DNA from: a virus
DNA: 59,758 nucleotides
Direction: 5' to 3' (one strand)
Virus record (IMG/VR): IMGVR_UViG_3300025310_000004
Coordinates: 1 to 59,758 of that record
In this document: positions 53,490 to 59,758 of the stretch, piece after piece
How the letters are laid out: each line of letters starts with the position of its first letter
How positions within the stretch are numbered: position 1 is the stretch's first letter
Notes under the pieces: model-generated
The model's database searches: none
What the model was told of the DNA's origin: nothing
What the model saw: only the letters and a program-made list of their open reading frames with translations
Translations under genes and position numbers: made by a program

Positions 53490-54902
53490 ATGGCACGCAG
53501 AGGGCAGGAACCAAGGATTCCTTACGACGAGAAGGCAGAGGTAGCCCTGCTGGGCAACCTGATCCTGCGTCCGTCCAACATGGATGAGATTTCGCGGATC
53601 ATCACCCCAGCCGACTTCTACAAGCCGTCGCACGCCCACATCTACTCAGCCATCTCCGAGTTGTGGCATCGCGGAGCCGAGAAGATCGATGCGGTCATCG
53701 TGGCCGACACACTCAAGACCCACGGCCTGCTCGAAGCCATCGGCGGTCCTGCCACCTTGGTGCACCTGCAGGCCGAAGCGCCATCGACTGCTCTCACTTC
53801 GGCCCAGCGCTACTCCGAGATCATCCTCAGGATGTCTACCTATCGGTCGGCGCTGCGCGTTGCTGAGGAGTTGAGGATCGCCGCCTACGACATGCGGGAT
53901 GACCCCAACGACATCATCGACTCAGCAAAGGCGGAGTTGGAGGCCATCGGTATCCACCTTGGTGAGATGCCCCCTGACACCTACATCCTCGATGAGTACC
54001 TGTCTCGCCCCCAACATGAGCGTCCTGGCTGGGTGATCCCTGGGTTGCTCCGCTCGGGATGGCGCGTGATGGTCGTCGCCGCCGAGGGTGTCGGTAAGAC
54101 GGTGCTGTTTCGTCAGATGGCGATTCTCGCCGCCCAAGGGCTCCACCCCCTGCACTTCGGCACCATCGATCCGGTTCGCACCTTGATCGTTGACCTTGAG
54201 AACCCCGAGGACTCGGTGATGGACGTGTGCATCCCCATCAACGAGAAGGTCAAGGCGCGAGTGCGGGAGTCCTACACCCCCGATCGTGCGTGGTTGTGGC
54301 ATCGGCCCGCTGGCATCAACCTCCGCAGTCGTCCTGATCGCATCGCTTTGGAGACGGTGATCTCTCGCACCCAGCCACAGTTGGTGTGCCTCGGGCCGCT
54401 CTACAAGGCATACGAGGTCAACGCTCACGAGAACGACGAGTTGGCCGCTCGCGAGATCATGGCAGTGTTCGATGATCTGCGAACGCGGTACGGCTTCGGA
54501 TTGATGCTTGAGCACCACGCCCCCAAGGAGACGGCGGGCACCAAGCGGAAGTTGATGCCCTATGGCTCATCGCTGTGGCTGCGCTGGCCGGAAATCGGCA
54601 TCAACATGTACCCAGGGGAGAGCGGCATCAACACCCTTACCTTGGGGCGCTGGCGTGGGGACCGCTTGGAGAACGAGTGGCCCATCTCGATCAGCCGCAG
54701 CGAGGGCTTCCCCTGGACGGGCACCTGGGAGACGGGGTACTTCTCTAACAACTCGGAGTCGTCCGGGGTGCTGCGTCGCGATGCCATCACCGAGCCGGTG
54801 GACGAGAGCCTCACCCCCCTGGCCCCCGAGGACAGGGACGAGCCTCAACCACAGGAACCCGACGACCCCTGGGACGACGTGGACCCCTACGACCAGTTCT
54901 AG
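53490..54902 (+). CDS. DnaB-type replicative helicase / RecA-like ATPase
   Basis: 470 residues. Residues 10-110 are the DnaB N-terminal domain (IPYDEKAEVALLGNLILRPS, FYKPSHAHIYSAISELW). The ATPase has Walker A AEGVGKT (198-204), a Walker B region RTLIVDLENP and a later HH-containing segment (LMLEHHAPKETAG). The C-terminal core looks closer to RepA/AAA_25 ATPases than to full DnaB, so it is a hybrid. The tail is acidic (PQPQEPDDPWDDVDPYDQF). It likely unwinds DNA at the phage fork with the 18014 protein. Confidence 0.92.
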   Translation: MARRGQEPRIPYDEKAEVALLGNLILRPSNMDEISRIITPADFYKPSHAHIYSAISELWHRGAEKIDAVIVADTLKTHGLLEAIGGPATLVHLQAEAPSTALTSAQRYSEIILRMSTYRSALRVAEELRIAAYDMRDDPNDIIDSAKAELEAIGIHLGEMPPDTYILDEYLSRPQHERPGWVIPGLLRSGWRVMVVAAEGVGKTVLFRQMAILAAQGLHPLHFGTIDPVRTLIVDLENPEDSVMDVCIPINEKVKARVRESYTPDRAWLWHRPAGINLRSRPDRIALETVISRTQPQLVCLGPLYKAYEVNAHENDELAAREIMAVFDDLRTRYGFGLMLEHHAPKETAGTKRKLMPYGSSLWLRWPEIGINMYPGESGINTLTLGRWRGDRLENEWPISISRSEGFPWTGTWETGYFSNNSESSGVLRRDAITEPVDESLTPLAPEDRDEPQPQEPDDPWDDVDPYDQF

Positions 54903-54924
54903 TGTCACACCCACATGCTATAGT
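54903..54924 (+). promoter_or_regulatory. P10-type promoter
   Basis: TGTCAC, 10 bp, TATAGT; ATG 54931 gives a leaderless transcript. Confidence 0.65.
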
Positions 54925-54930
54925 TTCGGC

Positions 54931-55146
54931 ATGCAAACCAAGGACCGAAAGCGGCTATTCGCCGAACTAGAAGCATCAGGGTGGCGCATCGAGCGCTCGA
55001 AGAACGGGTGGAAGTGCTACAGCCCCGACGGGCGGCACATCGTCACCATGCACGCGACGCCATCGGAGTACCGTGGCGCTCGCAACATCATGTCGGAGTT
55101 CCGAAAGGCCGGGTTCCAAAGTGGGCAACGGAAGAAGTCTGCGTAG
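54931..55146 (+). CDS. second HicA-like small protein
   Basis: 71 residues. ELEASGWRIERSKNGWKCYS and HIVTMHATPSEYRGARNIMS follow the HicA-like fold, as in the 124 gene, but the catalytic His position reads W (NGWKCY) instead of H. No antitoxin adjacent. Possibly an inactive RNA-binding form. Confidence 0.75.
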   Translation: MQTKDRKRLFAELEASGWRIERSKNGWKCYSPDGRHIVTMHATPSEYRGARNIMSEFRKAGFQSGQRKKSA

Positions 55147-55150
55147 GAAG

Positions 55151-55375
55151 ATGACCGGGAAGGCTGGGCGCAGCCCCGCCAAGTCCCGGCGTCGCGCTCA
55201 GCAGCGTCAACGCAAGGCCGCGGAGTTCCGCGCTGCGCTCAACAACATGTCCACCATGGCAAGCGACCTGTTGAAGAACGTTGAGCCGATGGCCAACATG
55301 GCGAAGGAGAAGATGGGTGAATCAACTCAGGGGGATGTACCCCCCGAAGAAGAACCAGAAGGAAGTGGTGGGTGA
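55151..55375 (+). CDS. small protein with basic N-terminus and acidic tail
   Basis: 74 residues from ATG 55151 (AGGAAG upstream; GTG 55121 also in frame). Starts MTGKAGRSPAKSRRRAQQRQ, ends VPPEEEPEGSGG. Function unknown. Confidence 0.65.
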   Translation: MTGKAGRSPAKSRRRAQQRQRKAAEFRAALNNMSTMASDLLKNVEPMANMAKEKMGESTQGDVPPEEEPEGSGG

Positions 55376-55487
55376 GGTCTACGGGACCGTGCTGCTGGTC
55401 GTGATCATGACCTTCTTCGCACTCCTGTTCGCCGCTCCCATGATCTGGGTGCTCCGACACGTCTACTCCTGGGCACTCGGGCTCTGA
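55317..55487 (+). CDS. single-pass membrane protein
   Basis: 56 residues from GTG 55317 (AAGGAG 8 bases upstream). A Lys/Pro-rich N-terminus, then one membrane helix (YGTVLLVVIMTFFALLFAAP). Function unknown. Confidence 0.65.
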   Translation: MNQLRGMYPPKKNQKEVVGEVYGTVLLVVIMTFFALLFAAPMIWVLRHVYSWALGL

Positions 55488-55501
55488 CCTAGAATGGAGC
55501 C

Positions 55502-56164
55502 ATGAGGCCCCTCGGCAGGTTGGTGAACTTCGATGAGCGCAGCCGTGGCTACGCGATTCGCCACCTAGTCGAAGCGAAGAAGCCTCGCTCCTACACCTGG
55601 CGGTGCACGACCTATCTCGATCAGGGCCAAGAGGGCGCTTGCGTCGGGTTCGCCTGTGCTCACGAGTTGGCAGCGCGCCCCGTTGAGGTCAAGACCGACG
55701 CCACCCTTGCTCGATCGATCTACCTCGACGCCCAGCGCATCGATCCGTGGCCCGGTGGGGCGTACCCCGGTGCCAAGCCGTACTACGAGGGGTCCAGTGT
55801 TCTGGCTGGGGCGAAGGTCCTGCAGAACAGGGGCTTCATCCCTCAGTACCGATGGGCCTTTGGCCTACAGGACTTGATCCTGTCGGTGGGCTACATGGGT
55901 CCAGCCATCATCGGCGTCAACTGGTACGAGGGCATGTTCGACACCGGCTCGGATCACTACGTCAGGATCAAGGGCGACCTGGCTGGCGGTCACGCCATCA
56001 TGGTGCGAGGGGTCAGCGTCTCGAAGCAAGCCTTCGTGCTCCACAACTCCTGGGGCACTGGCTGGGGTCGCTACGGCCAGGCGTACCTATCGTGGGCAGA
56101 CATGGAACGCCTGCTGCACGAGGATGGCGAGGCTGTCGTTCCCCTCAGGCGGGCCTACGCGTAA
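55502..56164 (+). CDS. papain-like (C1) cysteine protease
   Basis: 220 residues. DQGQEGACVGFACAHELA gives the oxyanion Gln (41) and catalytic Cys (47); GGHAIMVRGV gives His164; LHNSWGTGWGRYGQ gives Asn182. This is the full C1-type triad without the usual propeptide, so it would fold active. Phage papain-like proteases could process a virion or host protein. No signal peptide, so cytosolic or virion-borne. Confidence 0.92.
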   Translation: MRPLGRLVNFDERSRGYAIRHLVEAKKPRSYTWRCTTYLDQGQEGACVGFACAHELAARPVEVKTDATLARSIYLDAQRIDPWPGGAYPGAKPYYEGSSVLAGAKVLQNRGFIPQYRWAFGLQDLILSVGYMGPAIIGVNWYEGMFDTGSDHYVRIKGDLAGGHAIMVRGVSVSKQAFVLHNSWGTGWGRYGQAYLSWADMERLLHEDGEAVVPLRRAYA

Positions 56165-56522
56165 GCGTGGGCATGATGATCGAGTCCCAATCGCTGGGGC
56201 GCACCACTCGGGCCTCCATGCCGCACGCCTGCAGGGTGGCAATCCACTCATCCTGCTCGGGCGTGGTCTTGCCCAACTCCTTCTTCATCTCCCAGAAGAT
56301 GAGCCGGGGTGCCTTGGCCAGAACGAGGTCGGGGAAACCCTTGGCGTCCTTGTCTCCGATGAAGAACCGCTGGCCGTCGGCTCGCGTGACTTGCTTGCGC
56401 GAATCGTGAAAGTGGGCCACCAGCCATCCACTCATGCGGGCCAACTCGATCACCTGAGTCTGGAACTGCTTCTCGGATAGGGCGCGCCAGGCGCGCTCTT
56501 GGTCGGTGAGTCGCTTACCCAT
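56145..56522 (-). CDS. VRR-NUC type nuclease
   Basis: 125 residues. SEKQFQTQVIELARMSGWLV (Glu17-containing helix), GFPDLVLAKAPRLIFWEMKK (Asp65, then ExK at 78-80) and Q90 match the stand-alone VRR-NUC family of structure-specific nucleases, related to FAN1 and phage Holliday-junction-type resolvases. Likely works in replication or recombination. Its 3' end overlaps the protease gene by 20 bases. Confidence 0.9.
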   Translation of the reverse strand: MGKRLTDQERAWRALSEKQFQTQVIELARMSGWLVAHFHDSRKQVTRADGQRFFIGDKDAKGFPDLVLAKAPRLIFWEMKKELGKTTPEQDEWIATLQACGMEARVVRPSDWDSIIMPTLTRRPA

Positions 56523-56538
56523 CCCACCACCCTAGCGA

Positions 56539-56560
56539 TGTCACACCCCCCTGCTAGGGT
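56539..56560 (+). promoter_or_regulatory. P10-type promoter
   Basis: TGTCAC, 10 bp, TAGGGT; leader of about 3-9 bases before ATG 56569. Confidence 0.65.
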
Positions 56561-56568
56561 ATGCCCCT

Positions 56569-56784
56569 ATGCAGGTCGAGTTCAGCGTGTGGGGCACCGA
56601 TTCGAGCGACATCAGGATCAGGGCACACGCCATGCTCGATGAGTTCTGCACGGGCGACGACCACGTTGAGTCATTCACCATCGCGGTGCGCCCGACGCTC
56701 AAGACCGGCATTGGTGAAGTGTGCATGTGGGAGGGTGACGTGGTTGCTCAGATCAGCGACAAGCGAGACGACGGCTTCCGATGA
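56569..56784 (+). CDS. small unknown protein
   Basis: 71 residues. Ferredoxin-like alpha/beta rhythm (EFSVWGTDSSDIRIRAHAML). Function unknown. Confidence 0.8.
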   Translation: MQVEFSVWGTDSSDIRIRAHAMLDEFCTGDDHVESFTIAVRPTLKTGIGEVCMWEGDVVAQISDKRDDGFR

Positions 56785-57155
56785 CGGCTCCGATGCGACC
56801 AACCCCTCCACTGCCACCACCGACGGGGTTGACCAACAGCCAGGAGGGATGCGCTGCTGCCGTCATCTCCTTGATGATGTTCCCCTTCATCATCGTCCTC
56901 GATGGCTGGGCGCTCAGCCTGATGTGGGAGTGGTTCGTGGTTGGCCCCACTGGATGGCAGGCCATCGGCATCTGGGAAGCGGCGGGCCTCATGGCGATCA
57001 AGCCGATCGTGTCCTACCGTCGTTCTGCTGCTGACGAGAAGATCGAGCAGGAGGAGGGACGCTTGAGGGCTTTGGTGAACAGGGCCGTCTCCGCCGTCCT
57101 TGCCACCTTGTTCGCTCTCAGCGTTGGCTGGGTGCTCCACCTCCTCGCGACGTGA
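56781..57155 (+). CDS. membrane protein with three hydrophobic segments
   Basis: 124 residues. Pro-rich N-terminus; hydrophobic stretches AAAVISLMMFPFIIVLDGWA, WQAIGIWEAAGLMAIKPIV and AVLATLFALSVGWVLHLLA. Overlaps both neighbours. Function unknown. Confidence 0.8.
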   Translation: MTAPMRPTPPLPPPTGLTNSQEGCAAAVISLMMFPFIIVLDGWALSLMWEWFVVGPTGWQAIGIWEAAGLMAIKPIVSYRRSAADEKIEQEEGRLRALVNRAVSAVLATLFALSVGWVLHLLAT

Positions 57156-57889
57156 TCCTGTATTGGGCGTGGCCCCCGGATGGGGCGGGGCATGCGGTAC
57201 GGGCGGCAGCGATCTGTCGCCATCTCCGCAATGACGTGTTGGTCCTGCGCGGCACGGACAACCCATCGATCAACCGCGCCCTCGACCACTTTGGCATCCC
57301 CTACGTCGTTCATAAGCGCAAGATCGATGCGGCCAGATGGGTGGTGGAGAACCACCTGCACGACTTCATCGTGTACGACGACTATCCGGGTGCTCACGGA
57401 ACGCTCGACAAGGCGATCAACCTGTACCTGTGGCGCATGAACCGAGTGCAGCGCCCGAAGTACCCGACCCCGACCATCGCCATTGAAGGTCCTGGGGCGA
57501 TGTGGCCCGTGTTGATGTTGGAGGACCACGAGATTCTCAGCCGAGAGGATGCTCGTGATGAACTCGGGATTCCCCAGGATCGCTTCACGATCATCGGTGT
57601 CACCTCCACCTCGCGTCCTGGGGTGGTGGAGGCGGCTGAGCCCGACTTCATGATCGACCCCGATCGGTGGTGGCCAGCCCTTCGGTGGCTGCGCGCCGCC
57701 GACCACATCGTTGGCTGCATCGGTGCCAACATGTTCGGCGAGGTGGCCTACCTCGACATCCCCGTGACCTGGATCAAGGCACCCAACACGCCAGACCAGG
57801 CCGTCAGGATCAGGGATCAGGGTGGCTGGGGAGTGCAGCACAATGCCGCTCGGCGTCTGGCCGAGGTCATCGATCAGATGCACGGCTGA
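57152..57889 (+). CDS. glycosyltransferase-like protein (GT-B type)
   Basis: 245 residues from GTG 57152. The start VILYWAWPPDGAGHAVRAAA resembles the N-terminal Rossmann turn of GT-B sugar transferases (GxGH), followed by NDVLVLRGTDNPSINRALDH. A later HIVGCIGANMFGEVAYLDIP resembles the donor-binding C-terminal motif (G...E). Family assignment is approximate. It could modify phage DNA, virion protein or host wall polymers. Confidence 0.75.
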   Translation: MILYWAWPPDGAGHAVRAAAICRHLRNDVLVLRGTDNPSINRALDHFGIPYVVHKRKIDAARWVVENHLHDFIVYDDYPGAHGTLDKAINLYLWRMNRVQRPKYPTPTIAIEGPGAMWPVLMLEDHEILSREDARDELGIPQDRFTIIGVTSTSRPGVVEAAEPDFMIDPDRWWPALRWLRAADHIVGCIGANMFGEVAYLDIPVTWIKAPNTPDQAVRIRDQGGWGVQHNAARRLAEVIDQMHG

Positions 57890-57890
57890 G

Positions 57891-57912
57891 CGTCACACCC
57901 TCGTGGTAGTGT
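57891..57912 (+). promoter_or_regulatory. P10-type promoter flanked by a 9-bp inverted repeat
   Basis: CGTCAC, 10 bp, TAGTGT; CCCTCGTGG (about 57898) pairs with CCACGAGGG (about 57927) across the start site. Confidence 0.6.
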
Positions 57913-57943
57913 TGCGGCCGTTCGACACCACGAGGGAGTCACC

Positions 57944-58204
57944 ATGACCAAGAGCGACGGAGAGCGTCTGGCCGAGATGGGCACCGACGCTCAGAAGTGG
58001 GCTGATGAGTTCGTCCAGATGTTCGATGGCAGGGTCATCGGCTTTGGCCACGCAGGGACCGGCGTTGACGTTGGCACCATGATCGGCTGGTTCGCCAACG
58101 CCATCATGGCCGGTCACGACGAGGGCTACCGCAAGGGCTTGAGAGATGGTTCTGAGCCGATCATCCTTGCTGGTGATGACGGAGCGCGCCTTGGAACGCC
58201 CTGA
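57944..58204 (+). CDS. unknown protein
   Basis: 86 residues, GGGAGTCACC before ATG. Helical with a Gly-rich middle (IGFGHAGTGVDVGTMIGWFA). Function unknown. Confidence 0.8.
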   Translation: MTKSDGERLAEMGTDAQKWADEFVQMFDGRVIGFGHAGTGVDVGTMIGWFANAIMAGHDEGYRKGLRDGSEPIILAGDDGARLGTP

Positions 58205-58604
58205 CGAGACTCCTGAACTCACCGAGAAGCGCAAGATGTACGTCGTCGTGCGCGGCGACCTGCCTCCTGGTCTGCGTGCCGCCCAGGCTGGCCATGCCGT
58301 TGCCGAGGTGTGCCTCTACCACGCCAACACTGCATACGGATGGAACTCCGACCCGGATGGCAACTACCTCATCATCTTGGAGGTGGCCGATGAGAAGGAA
58401 CTTCTCAACGCCCACGCCTTTGTCCGGTGTCACGGAATCCCGCAGCAGGCATTTCGCGAGCCGGACCTCAACAACGAGATGACGGCCTTCGCCGCCCTCC
58501 CGTCACCCGAGTTGAACTACGTCTTTGCACACCTTCCGCTCGCCTACACCAAGCGTCGCTGGGGCGCTCGGTTCCGGCGGTGGATCGGATTGGAGCCAGC
58601 ATGA
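58176..58604 (+). CDS. peptidyl-tRNA hydrolase 2-like protein
   Basis: 142 residues from ATG 58176 (ATG 58236 possible). MYVVVRGDLPPGLRAAQAGH then AVAEVCLYH matches the PTH2 N-terminal strand-loop-helix (RxDLxxGxxAAQxxHA), and the order of secondary structure fits. PTH2 releases stalled peptidyl-tRNA, mainly in archaea and eukaryotes; small phage relatives may act differently. The stop overlaps the next ATG. Confidence 0.8.
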   Translation: MTERALERPDETPELTEKRKMYVVVRGDLPPGLRAAQAGHAVAEVCLYHANTAYGWNSDPDGNYLIILEVADEKELLNAHAFVRCHGIPQQAFREPDLNNEMTAFAALPSPELNYVFAHLPLAYTKRRWGARFRRWIGLEPA

Positions 58605-59203
58605 ACCCCGACGCCAGCCTCGCTGGGACGATCATCACGACGCTTCTGGACGATGCTGAGGAAGCCAACGAGATGGAGGACTTCTCTCTCGTTGCTGGCG
58701 ACATCATGCAGACGCTCGCCGACAACCCCGATGCGTTGATCGAGTTGCTGGTGGCTGCTGGGGAGGAGGGCGTCGCCAAGGTCTTGGGTGCTCGACCTAA
58801 GTACGACCCCAAGGACCACTTCATGGCTGGGGCCTACGCCGAGTGGGGTCGCCTCTGCAACGTCTTGAGCGGCAAGGTCAAGCGTGGCGGCCCGGAGTTC
58901 GAGGTGAAGGTCGAGCGCATCGAGGTCACCGATCTCGACGGCGACGATGGCCCGCTCACCATGGAGGAGCACACGCTGGTGGAGTTGCTCGGTCGCTGCG
59001 CCGACTACTACGCCCGTCAGGTGTGTTCGACCGGACGTAGCCGCGAGCACGACATCAACGAGTTCTGCGCCCACATCCACGACCTGCAGGCCCGAGTGCT
59101 GATGCAGGCTGCAGCCCGCTCCTACCCGGATCGCTACCGCCTGGCTGGTGGATCGCTCAAGGTCGAGAAGCCCGAGGAGGCGGAGGACGCTGGCGATGCC
59201 TGA
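58601..59203 (+). CDS. unknown acidic helical protein
   Basis: 200 residues. Helical with DNPDALIELLVAAGEEGVAK and a C-terminal acidic tail. No domain recognised. Coupled to its neighbours. Confidence 0.8.
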   Translation: MNPDASLAGTIITTLLDDAEEANEMEDFSLVAGDIMQTLADNPDALIELLVAAGEEGVAKVLGARPKYDPKDHFMAGAYAEWGRLCNVLSGKVKRGGPEFEVKVERIEVTDLDGDDGPLTMEEHTLVELLGRCADYYARQVCSTGRSREHDINEFCAHIHDLQARVLMQAAARSYPDRYRLAGGSLKVEKPEEAEDAGDA

Positions 59204-59447
59204 GGACTGCCCATGCGGTGGCTTCTGCACGGGAGCCAAGAACACCTTGGACTACTGCCCGAGGTGCGGTGACTTCAAGTCCCCAGACCGCCGCAAGGCC
59301 ATGGAGGTCTGTTGGCCCTGTGACACCTGGATGACTCTGGACTGGATCATCACTGAGGCAGAGGATCGCGACCTTGGACCCATGGCCATCTTGGGCCTTC
59401 TTCTCGATGCGCGAGATCGTCTGTTTCCCCTCAAGGAGTCAGCATGA
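59196..59447 (+). CDS. Cys-rich zinc-binding-like protein
   Basis: 83 residues. CPCGGFC, CPRCGD and CWPCDT give seven Cys; then a helical C-terminus (GPMAILGLLLDARDRLF). Confidence 0.8.
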   Translation: MPEDCPCGGFCTGAKNTLDYCPRCGDFKSPDRRKAMEVCWPCDTWMTLDWIITEAEDRDLGPMAILGLLLDARDRLFPLKESA

Positions 59448-59692
59448 AGATCATCATGGAGCCAAGCGATCTCGGCACGCTGATGCACGCTGCGGCAGAT
59501 GAGGTCCTCTGCGATCTTGGCGAATGGGACGATGACAACAACTTCGTCATCGCCGCCCGCACCCTCACCGACAAGCAGTGGGGTGAGTTGATCAAGGGGG
59601 CAATCCACCGTGCCGCCCGCGAGGAGATGTATGGCTTCTCCTCGCTGCTGGGGGCCAAGAACGATCCGCCCGAGGTAGCGAGGTTCGACTGA
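59444..59692 (+). CDS. unknown helical protein
   Basis: 82 residues, coupled to the previous gene. Contains DKQWGELIKGAIHRAAREEM. Function unknown. Confidence 0.8.
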   Translation: MKIIMEPSDLGTLMHAAADEVLCDLGEWDDDNNFVIAARTLTDKQWGELIKGAIHRAAREEMYGFSSLLGAKNDPPEVARFD

Positions 59693-59758
59693 TGACCGAT
59701 GAAGTGATGGACGGCTACAACGACCTCTACGACCAACTGGTGGACACCAACCCTCTGC
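59692..59758 (+). CDS. start of an unknown protein (cut by the window edge)
   Basis: ATG 59692 overlaps the previous TGA; 22 residues visible (MTDEVMDGYNDLYDQLVDTN). Confidence 0.55.
   Translation, partial: MTDEVMDGYNDLYDQLVDTNPL

Overview
This window reads as the non-structural (early or accessory) arm of a large, GC-rich actinobacterial phage. A phage-like plasmid cannot be excluded, because no capsid, tail, terminase or integrase gene is present. The case for a phage of a high-GC Gram-positive host is: about 140 mostly tiny tightly packed genes, many ATGA/GTGA overlaps, GTG/TTG starts, strong AAGGAG ribosome sites, and recognisable phage families (DUF932, DUF1360, Gam/Gp157-like, DUF3846-like, DnaB-type helicase, TIGR04338-type metallopeptidase, VRR-NUC nuclease). 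Most proteins have no recognisable function; family names below come from reading motifs by eye and were not tested by search.

Layout. 1-2919: forward operon of small, partly Cys-rich proteins. 2911-5840: HNH endonuclease and a DNA methyltransferase-like gene, mostly reverse. 6016-18000: short genes in both directions with individual promoters, a candidate origin with DnaA boxes (7102-7177), an Rpf-like lysozyme, a Gam-like protein, several HTH proteins and a LAGLIDADG homing endonuclease. 18014-19087: winged-helix replication-type protein. 19255-22016: two gene-free transcription units that may be small RNAs, with reverse genes between them. 22156-34272: a chain of single-gene cassettes, each with its own promoter, a small leader hairpin and a stereotyped ribosome site, separated by repeat-rich spacers; it includes a CCA/poly(A)-polymerase-like protein and an ArdC-like antirestriction protein. 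34600-37030: a compositionally alien island with duplicated consensus promoters. 37031-37848: repeat-rich non-coding DNA. 37849-42651: reverse operons (DUF932, Zn-ribbon proteins, SPPY methyltransferase). 42755-48797: a dense forward operon of about 26 small proteins. 48779-51373: metallopeptidase, an amber-interrupted JmjC-like gene, a self-regulating ribbon-helix-helix gene, a VWA protein and a second ribbon-helix-helix protein. 51619-59758: sigma-region-4-like protein, nuclease-like protein, DnaB-type helicase, papain-like protease, VRR-NUC nuclease, glycosyltransferase-like protein, peptidyl-tRNA-hydrolase-like protein and small genes.

Regulation is the most striking feature. About thirty promoters share TGTCNC, exactly 10 bp, then TANNNT (called P10 below). 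The full form GGTGTCACACC is an 11-bp palindrome lying between the -35 and -10 positions. In the central cassettes an additional element, CCGAATGRCCTA, sits just upstream of the -35 position. The ribosome site is usually GACGAAAGGAG or GAAAGGGGA (called the standard site below). Seventeen exact CGAAC-N4-GTTCG palindromes, the core of the Gram-positive LexA/SOS box, are concentrated at 29472-37145. Together these suggest one or a few phage or host regulators acting on dozens of single-gene units.
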